Positions 26,297 through 33,460 of a DNA stretch of 64,000 nt are shown here, piece by piece (the first letter of the stretch is position 1; each line of letters begins with the position of its first letter). The notes below the pieces were generated by a model, which was given only the letters and a program-made list of their open reading frames with translations, had not been told where the DNA came from and searched no databases. The translations under genes and the position numbers were made by a program. Source of the DNA: Blastococcus haudaquaticus (GTDB lineage Bacteria; Actinomycetota; Actinomycetes; Mycobacteriales; Geodermatophilaceae); assembly GCF_900230285.1 (NCBI RefSeq), contig NZ_OCNK01000002.1, positions 248,001 through 312,000 on the forward strand, given 5' to 3'.

Positions 26297-26343
26297 GGCC
26301 GTCCTCGTGGTCGGTTCGGTGCGGTCGACGGGCCCGTTTCCGT

Positions 26344-26440
26344 CAAGCGCTCAATCACCAGTGAACCAGGTTCGCCTCTTTGGCGGCGGGCACGACGGTC
26401 GCGGGACGTGAGTGGCAGATCACCCCGGCCAAGCGCTCAA
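26344..26440. promoter_or_regulatory. Direct repeat CAAGCGCTCAA, two copies, in the LLM/GGDEF gap
   Basis: CAAGCGCTCAA occurs at 26344-26354 and again at 26430-26440, exact over 11 bases and 86 bases apart (about eight helical turns). Both copies contain the palindrome AGCGCT. They flank the region where the divergent promoters of the LLM oxidoreductase and GGDEF gene should lie, the arrangement expected for a looping or cooperative regulator. No other gene fits in this gap. Confidence 0.5.
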
Positions 26441-26470
26441 GCTGCACGTATGTCCTGTCGATGGGGACGG

Positions 26471-28093
26471 GTGACCTCTTCCACGCACGCCCGCGACGAT
26501 GCCGGGGCCGGCGCCGTGCTCCCCGACGTCGACGGTCGCGGCCGGGCGCTCGCAGCGTCCGTCGCGGAGCTGGAGATCCTGTCCCGGTTCGACCGGGAGG
26601 ACGTCGACGCGCTGGCCGAGCAGGCGCTCGCCGCCGCTGAGGAGCTCGGGCTGACCGACCTCGTGCTGCGCGCCCGTCTGGTGCAGGCCGATCTGCTCCG
26701 GCGCCGCGGCAACGTGGCCGAGGCCGGTCGCCAGGCCCAGGAGACCCAGCGCTGGGCCGCCGAGCACGGCGCGACCCACCTCCGGGCGCGCACGCACTTC
26801 GTCCTGGCGTCGGTGTTCCAGGAACTCGGCGACCTGTCCCTCGCGCTCGAGCACGCCGTCCGCTCGGTGGAGCTGCTCGACGACGAGGCCCTGCCCGAGA
26901 CCCGCATCGACCACCTCGCCCGCCTCGCCGACTGCCTGGGCCTCAGCGGCGACGTCGCCGCGCGGGAGCGCTACGACCACGTCCTCGGCCTGGCCGAGGC
27001 ACTCGGCGACATCGAGCGCCAGCTGTTGGTCCTCAACAACCGCGCCTACTGCGAGACCGTCGCCGGCGCGTTCGAGGAGGCCCTCTTCTGGAGCACCAGG
27101 CTCCAGGAGCTGACCGACCAGCACGACGCCGAGCTGGCGGTGGGCCGGCTGGACACCGTCGGCCGGTCGCTCATGGAACTGGGCCGCCTCGACGAGGCCG
27201 AGGCCGCGATGCTGCCGGGCGAGCGACCCGAGGCCCTCGACGCGTCGCTCGACGGCGACGCCGGCGCGGACTTCCTGCTCACCCTCGCCGAGGTACGACG
27301 CCGTCGGGGGCACCTCACCGGCGCCCAGCAGACCCTGGACGAGTGCGTGCGCCGGTGTGACACCTACGGCCTCACCGCCATCCGCGTGCGCGCCCGGCGC
27401 GAGCAGGCCGAGCTGCACGCCGCCGCCGGGGACTTCCGCGCGGCTTACGCCGAGCACAAGCTCTACTGCGACGAGCTCATGGACCTGCAGTCCGCCGAGC
27501 GCGACGCCCGCGCCCGGGCCCTGCAGGCGATGTACGAGACGGACGAGGCGCGCCGGCAGACCCGTCGCTACCGCGAGCTCTCCCTGCGTGATCCGCTCAC
27601 CGGCCTGTACAACCGCCGCTACGTGGACGACCAGCTCCCCCGGCTGCTGGGCCGCGGCGCCGGCGCCGCCGGCACGGTCACGGTCGCCCTGCTCGACCTC
27701 GACCACTTCAAGCGGATCAACGACACCTGCTCCCACGAGGTCGGCGACCGCGTCCTGCGCACGGTCGCCGAGCTGCTCGGCGAGGCCGGCGGCACCGGGG
27801 ACGACGGCGGTTTCGTGGCCCGGATGGGCGGGGAGGAGTTCCTGCTCGTCCTGGTGGGCCTCGACCCCGCGGCGGCGACCGCGCGGCTGGAGGACCTCCG
27901 CCGGACGATGGCCGCCCACCCGTGGTCGGACCTGACCGCCGGCCTGCCGGTCACCGTCAGCATCGGTGCGGCGTGCGCCCCAGGGTTGACCGACTCCGAG
28001 CCCGCCGAGGTGCTGGCCCGGGCCGACGCCCACCTGTACCTGGCCAAGCGGCAGGGCCGGGACCGCGTCGTCGGGGACGCGTCCCCCTCCTGA
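26471..28093 (+). CDS. TPR-like sensor with GGDEF diguanylate cyclase domain
   Basis: 540-residue cytoplasmic protein. Residues 1-355 are helical tetratricopeptide-like repeats (AEAGRQAQETQRWAAEHGAT, ELGDLSLALEHAVRSVELL, and further units), without membrane segments. Residues about 365-535 are a GGDEF domain: RDPLTGLYNRRYVDDQL, LLDLDHFKRIND, and the active-site motif GGEEF in RMGGEEFLLV. An intact GGEEF indicates active cyclic-di-GMP synthesis from GTP. Start GTG at 26471 (GGGGAC just upstream); ATG at 26450 is an alternative. Its stop directly abuts the stop of the convergent methyltransferase (TGATCA). Confidence 0.9.
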   Translation: MTSSTHARDDAGAGAVLPDVDGRGRALAASVAELEILSRFDREDVDALAEQALAAAEELGLTDLVLRARLVQADLLRRRGNVAEAGRQAQETQRWAAEHGATHLRARTHFVLASVFQELGDLSLALEHAVRSVELLDDEALPETRIDHLARLADCLGLSGDVAARERYDHVLGLAEALGDIERQLLVLNNRAYCETVAGAFEEALFWSTRLQELTDQHDAELAVGRLDTVGRSLMELGRLDEAEAAMLPGERPEALDASLDGDAGADFLLTLAEVRRRRGHLTGAQQTLDECVRRCDTYGLTAIRVRARREQAELHAAAGDFRAAYAEHKLYCDELMDLQSAERDARARALQAMYETDEARRQTRRYRELSLRDPLTGLYNRRYVDDQLPRLLGRGAGAAGTVTVALLDLDHFKRINDTCSHEVGDRVLRTVAELLGEAGGTGDDGGFVARMGGEEFLLVLVGLDPAAATARLEDLRRTMAAHPWSDLTAGLPVTVSIGAACAPGLTDSEPAEVLARADAHLYLAKRQGRDRVVGDASPS

Positions 28094-28765
28094 TCAGCCG
28101 GGCGCCTGCCCGACCAGCAGGTGGTGGGGGTGGATCCGGTGCCGGTCCAGCCGGCGCATCCGGACGTCGCGGAGTCCGCTCCCGGTGAGCCAGCCGGCCC
28201 GTTCCTCGGGATCGACGAAGGCGAACTCGCGCGATCCCGCGGTGATGCGGAGGACGCGTACCGACAGCGACTCCTGGACGGCGTTCCACCGGGCCTTCCA
28301 GCGGGGCCGGGTGGCCATGTCCTTGACCACGAGCAGCCCACCCGGAGCCAGGGCCGCGGCGGCGGACTCCAGCAGCGCCCGCTGGGAGGCGGTGTCCAGG
28401 AGGTACAGCACGTCCACGAGGACGACGGCGTCCCACGGCCCGGCCGGCACCGAGCCGGACCGGCCCACGGCGAACTCCAGGCGTCCGCCGTCGACCGGCG
28501 CGGAGGCCGCGGCCACGGCGATCTTCTCGGCGTCGATGTCGACGCCCAGGACCTGCAGTCCCGGGGACCGCCGCGCGGCGTAGGCGCTGAACAACCCGTG
28601 CCCGCAGCCGATCTCCAGGACCCGCCCCGTCGAGGGCAGCACGTCGGCGACCGGGGGGAACGGGCAGCTCAGCCAACGCACCCAGACGTGCAGCCGATCG
28701 CCCCGGGGTGCGTCCCGGTAGGCGCCGAGGGCCTGCCGTCCCGCTGCGTCCGGGCGACGGCTCAC
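28094..28765 (-). CDS. Class I SAM-dependent methyltransferase
   Basis: 223 residues; motif I VLEIGCGHGLFSAYAA (about 53-68), the acidic motif LGVDIDAEKI, motif with WDAVVLVDVLYLLD and post-motif LAPGGLLVVKD are all clear. GTG at 28765 overlaps the stop of the deacetylase gene (GTGA), so this is the last gene of a four-gene overlapped unit. No membrane segment. It probably methylates a product of the preceding sugar or lipid-modifying enzymes; the target is not known. Confidence 0.86.
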   Translation of the reverse strand: MSRRPDAAGRQALGAYRDAPRGDRLHVWVRWLSCPFPPVADVLPSTGRVLEIGCGHGLFSAYAARRSPGLQVLGVDIDAEKIAVAAASAPVDGGRLEFAVGRSGSVPAGPWDAVVLVDVLYLLDTASQRALLESAAAALAPGGLLVVKDMATRPRWKARWNAVQESLSVRVLRITAGSREFAFVDPEERAGWLTGSGLRDVRMRRLDRHRIHPHHLLVGQAPG

Positions 28766-29601
28766 CGGGTTCCTGCCACGTCGGCGAACGTACCGAACCG
28801 CCAACCCGAGCCCTCGACCAGCGCCCGGGTGGCCGGGTCCGTCAGCATCATCAGCTCGTCGGCCCAGCGGTAGTCCCACGCGAAGCGGGTGAGCCCGGGG
28901 TCGCCGGCCTCGCCCGGGTGCACGTTGATCTCGGCCGTGGTCGCGGCGGACGCGGTGAGCCGCTGCAGCGCCGCCGCGAACCGCTCGCCGTCCATGCCGC
29001 CGGCCTCGTCGAGGCCCGCGTAGCCGTCGGTCGTGGCCAGCCCGGCGCGGCCGAGCCGACGACGCAGTCGCCCGGCCAGCAGCCGCACGCCGGCACCGAG
29101 GGGTCCGGTGCGGGAACTCCCGGGCAGGCGCACCGCGCCGATGCCGGCCTCGCGCGCGAGCTCGACGACGACGCCGGCCACGGCCGGCCACAGGTGCGTG
29201 TGCTGGTGCGTGTCGAGGTGGGTGAGCGGCACGCCGATCCCGCGCACCCGCTCCAGCTGGGCGCGGAACTCCCGCGCGACGTCGGCCGGGTCCAGACGTC
29301 CGGCCGCTCCCCGGGCGACGACGGTCCGGTAGGACAGCGGGAAGCGGCCCTCACGGTCGACGAGGGTGGGCACCTCGGCGGCCGACAGCAGTGGGCGGTC
29401 CTCCCCCACGATCGCCAGGTGCGCGCCGAGGGCCAGGTCGCCGGCGTCGCGGACGATCGCCGCCGCCTCCTCGAACGCGGTGCCGACCGCGAGGACCGAC
29501 GTCGAGGTCACGACGCCTCCGTCGTGAGCCCGCCGGACCGCCCGGCACACCCCGGAGGTCAGCCCCATGTCGTCGGCGTTGACCACCAGCAGGCGGCTCA
29601 C
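28762..29601 (-). CDS. YdjC/ChbG-family carbohydrate deacetylase (NaxD-like)
   Basis: 279-residue deacetylase of the ChbG/HpnK (YdjC) family: VNADDMGL near the N-terminus (metal and catalytic Asp), LGAHLAIVGE (metal His region) and HLDTHQHTHLWP (His cluster). The family removes acetyl groups from chito-oligosaccharides (ChbG) or from lipid-linked amino sugars (NaxD of Francisella, HpnK in hopanoids). Overlaps the GT2 gene by 4 bases upstream and the methyltransferase downstream. Next to a polyprenyl-phosphate-type GT2 and a GT-C enzyme, the lipid-linked amino sugar is the best guess for the substrate. Confidence 0.87.
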   Translation of the reverse strand: MSRLLVVNADDMGLTSGVCRAVRRAHDGGVVTSTSVLAVGTAFEEAAAIVRDAGDLALGAHLAIVGEDRPLLSAAEVPTLVDREGRFPLSYRTVVARGAAGRLDPADVAREFRAQLERVRGIGVPLTHLDTHQHTHLWPAVAGVVVELAREAGIGAVRLPGSSRTGPLGAGVRLLAGRLRRRLGRAGLATTDGYAGLDEAGGMDGERFAAALQRLTASAATTAEINVHPGEAGDPGLTRFAWDYRWADELMMLTDPATRALVEGSGWRFGTFADVAGTR

Positions 29602-30374
29602 TCTGTCTTCGGCGCGTGGTCGATCGATGCGGTGGCGATCGGCGCGATCCCGGCCAGTTCGGACCGCAGCTCACGCATCTCCTTCAGCATCCGCCGGATC
29701 ACGGCCGGCGACGACAACGTCGACACCCCACGCGACCGGGGGAAGTAGTCCACACCGATCTGCACGATGTGGAAGCCGAGCTTCTGCGCCCGGATGACCA
29801 GCTCGGCATCGATGAACGATCCCTCGCTGACCGGCTGGGCGACGTCCAGCACGTGCCGGCGCACCAGCTTGAACGCGAAGTTGATGTCTCGGACCCGGGT
29901 GCCGAACGACATCTGCACCAGGGCGTTGTAGATGAAGGAGTAGACCGCGCGCCTGGGGCCCTCGCCGGTGCGGTCGAGGCGGTAGGCGCTCACCATGTCC
30001 GCCTCGTAGTGCCGGAGCACCCGCAGGGCGCGGCCCAGCTCGAGCATCTCGAAGGGCAGGTCGGCGTCGGTGTAGAGGACGACGTCCCCGCGGACGTTGG
30101 CGAAGCCGGTCTTGATGCTGCCACCGAGGCCACGGTTGACCGGGTGGTGCACGACGCGGATCCGGGGGTCGGCCTCGGCGAGGGCGTCGGCGATCTCCGC
30201 CGTCCGGTCGGTCGAGCAGTCGTCGATGATGAGCAGCTCGTACGCGGCGATCTCACCGATGTCGATGAGTCGCTGGCACTCGTCCTCCGCGGCGCGCACG
30301 GCGCGCTCCACGTAGTCCTCCTCGTTCCACATCGGGAAGAAGATCGAGAGCAGGTCGACCTTGGACTGGATCAT
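29598..30374 (-). CDS. Family 2 glycosyltransferase, polyprenyl-phosphate sugar synthase type
   Basis: 258-residue GT-A fold transferase: IFFPMWNEEDYVERAV, LLIIDDCSTDRTAEI, GLGGSIKTGFANVRGD and the DxD region LYTDADLPFEMLE match the dolichyl/polyprenyl-phosphate transferase group (DPM1, ArnC, PpgS). No C-terminal membrane pair is seen, so it would act at the membrane face on undecaprenyl or decaprenyl phosphate. ATG at 30374 overlaps the GT-C gene stop (ATGA). Likely makes the lipid-linked sugar used by the next enzyme. Confidence 0.88.
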   Translation of the reverse strand: MIQSKVDLLSIFFPMWNEEDYVERAVRAAEDECQRLIDIGEIAAYELLIIDDCSTDRTAEIADALAEADPRIRVVHHPVNRGLGGSIKTGFANVRGDVVLYTDADLPFEMLELGRALRVLRHYEADMVSAYRLDRTGEGPRRAVYSFIYNALVQMSFGTRVRDINFAFKLVRRHVLDVAQPVSEGSFIDAELVIRAQKLGFHIVQIGVDYFPRSRGVSTLSSPAVIRRMLKEMRELRSELAGIAPIATASIDHAPKTE

Positions 30375-31678
30375 GAGACCTCCACGCCGTTGACGAAGGC
30401 GACCGTGGCGATGCACAGCCCCACCAGAAGTACTGCGAGCACCACCGGCACCAGCCGGCGCGGCCGGCGGTCACCGGTGAGCACCACTGCTGCCGCGGCG
30501 AGGACGGGGAAGGCGGCGAGGACGTAGCGCCCGGAGCCCATGAAGTCCTTGGTGCCGATGATCGGGATCGCGAGGGCGATGACGGTGTACGCCGCGTAGC
30601 CCCAGCCGAACCGGCGCCACACCGTGCGCACCAGCAGGACCGCCGCCAGGCACGCCAGCGCCTGCGGGACGAGCAGGACGGCGTCGTGCCAGATGCCCTT
30701 CAGCAGCGTGCCGATGAACGGCACCTTGAACCAGGTGTACGGGCCCGCTCCCTGGTTCCACCCCGGCGCACCCTGGACCGTGGCGAAGGCGACCGGGTCA
30801 CCGAAGCGGACCCCCAGGTAGCTCATCCACGCCACCAGGCCGGCACCGGAGAGGAGCAGCGACGCCTCACGCCAGCGCATCCGGGGAACCGCGTCGACCA
30901 GCGCGCGGAGCGGGAGCGGACGGGATGGGAGCGGACGGGGCGGGACCGCGACGCCGTCCGGGGGCTCCGCGTGCGCGCCCGTCCCCGCACCGCTACCGAC
31001 GAGGGCGGCGGCGTCCCGGCGCGCGGATCGCTCCTCGGCGATCAGCTCGGCCGCGCGGACGACCAGCCCCGCGGCCACCGCGACCCCGACCGGCCGGCCC
31101 GCCGTCGCCAGGGCCCCCACGAGCCCGGCGAGCACGTAGTGCCGCCGCTCCAGCAGTGCGAACGCCCCGAGGGTCGTCAGCAGGAAGGACGCGTCGCTGT
31201 ACCCGCTGCCGTAGAGGAAGAAGCTGTAGGGGTAGAGCAGCGCCACGGCCACCGCGACCACGGCGGTGCGCGGTGCCAGCCGGGCGCGCACCCAGTCGGC
31301 GAAGAGCATGAGCGCGCCGGACGCGCAGACGAGCGTCACGAGGCCGGCGGCGGTGGAGTAGTCCCCGCCGAGCACCTGACCGACCGCGAGGACCAGCAGC
31401 GGGAAGACCGGGAAGAACGCGATCGACGACTGCTGGCCGGGTGTGTAGGAGTACCCCTCCGCAGCGATGGAGTGGTACCAGCCCGAGTCCCCCTGGAACC
31501 ACACGTCCAGCCAGGCGGGTCCGTCGAGGTACTGGTGGCTGATCGGCGGGCCCACCGTCGCGTAGGTCGCCCACGCGAGCGTCGACAGGACGACGGTCCC
31601 GACGAGGAAGGCGGCCAGCGTGTAGAGCGGCAGACGACGGACGACCACCTCGAGCAGGTCCCCCCGCGGCTGTGTCAC
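30371..31678 (-). CDS. GT-C membrane glycosyltransferase (PIG-V/mannosyltransferase family)
   Basis: 435-residue polytopic protein with about 10 membrane helices. WFQGDSGWYHSIAAEGYSY carries the GT-C type Asp (GDSGWY) in the first extracytoplasmic loop, and SSIAFFPVFPLL is the PIG-V-like signature. An extra basic/Pro-rich cytoplasmic loop (RPLPSRPLPLRALVD, about residues 225-250) is unusual. It would transfer a sugar from a polyprenyl-phosphate carrier on the outer face. GTG at 31678 is the first gene of the four-gene overlapped unit. Confidence 0.86.
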   Translation of the reverse strand: MTQPRGDLLEVVVRRLPLYTLAAFLVGTVVLSTLAWATYATVGPPISHQYLDGPAWLDVWFQGDSGWYHSIAAEGYSYTPGQQSSIAFFPVFPLLVLAVGQVLGGDYSTAAGLVTLVCASGALMLFADWVRARLAPRTAVVAVAVALLYPYSFFLYGSGYSDASFLLTTLGAFALLERRHYVLAGLVGALATAGRPVGVAVAAGLVVRAAELIAEERSARRDAAALVGSGAGTGAHAEPPDGVAVPPRPLPSRPLPLRALVDAVPRMRWREASLLLSGAGLVAWMSYLGVRFGDPVAFATVQGAPGWNQGAGPYTWFKVPFIGTLLKGIWHDAVLLVPQALACLAAVLLVRTVWRRFGWGYAAYTVIALAIPIIGTKDFMGSGRYVLAAFPVLAAAAVVLTGDRRPRRLVPVVLAVLLVGLCIATVAFVNGVEVS

Positions 31679-31752
31679 GTCGGGCAATGTAGGGGCGTCA
31701 GCGGACGCGAGTACAGGAACTCCCGCGATCCGCGGCACACCTGGGACTGATG

Positions 31753-31766
31753 GGGCAGGCCTGCCC
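31753..31766. promoter_or_regulatory. 14-bp palindrome GGGCAGGCCTGCCC in a divergent gap
   Basis: Perfect 14-bp palindrome midway in the 144-base gap between the glycosyltransferase unit and the DMT-like transporter, 56 bases before the latter's GTG. It could be an operator shared by both. In GC-rich DNA such palindromes arise by chance more often, so the claim is modest. Confidence 0.35.
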
Positions 31767-31822
31767 ACAGGGGTACCGCGCCGCGCCCGGCGGCCGGTCG
31801 CTACGCGAAGGAATGAGGACGC

Positions 31823-32662
31823 GTGCTGGTCGCGGTGCTGGCCATTTCCGGGGCGGCGCTCTGCTACGGCGCGTCGGCCGTGTTCCAGGCGTCCGCCGTC
31901 GCCCGGTCGGGCCGGACGGACCTGACCGGCCTCCTGGGACGCCTGGCGATCGATCCGCGCTACCTGTGCGGGCTGGCCCTCGTGGCGGCCGGGTTCCTGC
32001 TGTCCGTCGTCGCCATCCGGGCGCTGCCGTTGTTCGTCGTCCAGGCCGGGCGCGCCTCCAGCCTGGGGGTGACCGCCGTGCTCGCCGCCGTCTTCCTCGG
32101 CTCCCGCCTGCAGCGCCGGGAGCAGCAGGCCCTCGCCGGGGTCGGGCTGGGGCTGGTCGCGGTGGCGCTCGCGGCGAGACCGCAGGGTCCCGCGGAGGTG
32201 CCCGGCGCGGTGCGCTGGGCGGTGCTGGCCGCCGCCGTGGTGGTGGCCGTGCTGGCCGTCGCCTCGGCCCGCACCCGCCCCGCCCCGCTGAACGCGGCGC
32301 TGGTGGCCGTGCTCGCCGGCAGTTCCTTCGGCTTGCTCGCCCTCGCCGCCCGCGTCCTGGGGCCCATCTCGCTGCCCGGGGTGCTCACCGATCCCAGCGC
32401 GTACGCCGTCGGGCTGACCAGCGCCGCCGGACTGCTGGCCGGTGCGCTGGCGCTGCAACGGGGCACCGTCGTCATGGTGACCACGACGATGGTGGCCACC
32501 GAGGCCACGCTGGGCTCCCTGCTGGGGTTGGCCGTGGGTGACCGGCCCGCGGAGGGCCTGGGCTGGCTGGCAGCCCTCGGGTTCGCGGTCACGGTGGGGA
32601 GCGCGCTGTTCCTCGCCCGGTTCGGCGCGGTGGCCGCCGAAGCGCCCGCCGACGCCCCGTAG
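31823..32662 (+). CDS. DMT-superfamily membrane transporter
   Basis: 279-residue membrane protein with nine or ten hydrophobic segments, an EamA/NIPA-like drug/metabolite transporter fold: FQASAVARSGRTDL loop, LFVVQAGRASSLGVTAVLA, and MVTTTMVATEATLG in the last helices. GTG at 31823. Substrate unknown; NIPA relatives move Mg2+, EamA relatives export metabolites. Followed 27 bases later by the frameshifted GH16-like gene. Confidence 0.8.
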   Translation: MLVAVLAISGAALCYGASAVFQASAVARSGRTDLTGLLGRLAIDPRYLCGLALVAAGFLLSVVAIRALPLFVVQAGRASSLGVTAVLAAVFLGSRLQRREQQALAGVGLGLVAVALAARPQGPAEVPGAVRWAVLAAAVVVAVLAVASARTRPAPLNAALVAVLAGSSFGLLALAARVLGPISLPGVLTDPSAYAVGLTSAAGLLAGALALQRGTVVMVTTTMVATEATLGSLLGLAVGDRPAEGLGWLAALGFAVTVGSALFLARFGAVAAEAPADAP

Positions 32663-32689
32663 GGCCTGACCGCGCACCAGGATGTCGCC

Positions 32690-33459
32690 ATGCTGCCGAT
32701 CAGCCCCGGCTTCGCCGACGAGTTCGACGGACCGGACCTCGACCGGTCCGTCTGGCTGCCGCACTACCTGCCGGCCTGGAGCTCCCGTGCGGCCACGGCG
32801 GCCGCCTACGAGCTCCGGGACGGCTGCCTGCACCTGTCCATCCCGGCCGACCAGGGGCTGTGGTTGCCAGGCGAGCACGAGCCGCCGCTGCGGGTCTCGG
32901 GGATCCAGTCGGGCAACTTCTCCGGTCCGGTGGGCAGCACCGTCGGCCAGCAGCCGTGGCGGGCCGGCGCCGTGGTCTGCGAGGAGCAGGAGACCTTCTG
33001 GGGCTGGACCCCGGACCACGGCCGCCTGGAGATGCGGGCCCGGGCCCAGCTCACCCCTCGTTCCATGGCGGCGTGGTGGCTGGTGGGCCTCGAGGACGTG
33101 CCGGAGCGGTGCGCGGAGATCTGCGTCTTCGAGGTGTTCGGCGACGCCGTCGAGCCCGGGACCTCAGCGGCCGTCGGCATGGGGCTGCACGCCTTCCGCG
33201 ACCCGGACGCCCCCGAGGACTTCGCGGCGTCCGGCTGCCGATCGACGTCGCGGAGTTCCACACCTACGCCGTCGACTGGACCGCCGAGCGGGCGGAGTTC
33301 TCCGTCGACGGCACCGTCGTCCGGAGCTGCCCCCGCCCGCCGGCCTACCCGATGCAGCTGATGATCGCGGTCTTCGACTTCCCCGACCGGTCCACGGGGG
33401 CGGACGACGACGCGGTGCCGCGGCTCGTCGTCGACCACCTCCGTGGGTCGGAGAACTAG
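32690..33459 (+). pseudogene. GH16/laminarinase-like protein gene with a single-base frameshift
   Basis: A beta-jelly-roll protein of the GH16-like (concanavalin A-like) type split over two frames. From ATG 32690 the frame reads FADEFDGPDLDRSVWLPHYLPAW and continues to DAPEDFAAS near 33230; homologous sequence resumes in another frame as LPIDVAEFHTYAVDWTAERAEF and runs to 33459. The join needs one extra C at the GTCCGG around 33231, so one base has been lost from what was probably a CCC run. The active-site motif, normally E-I-D-x-x-E, reads EICVFE, with the middle Asp replaced by Cys, so catalysis is doubtful even if the frame is restored. Could be a true pseudogene or an assembly error. Confidence 0.8.
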
Positions 33460-33460
33460 C

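Noticed and set aside
33211-33251. Programmed ribosomal frameshift in the GH16-like gene
   Set aside because: No slippery heptamer, stem or stop-coupled motif is visible; loss of one C from a short C run explains the break more simply.
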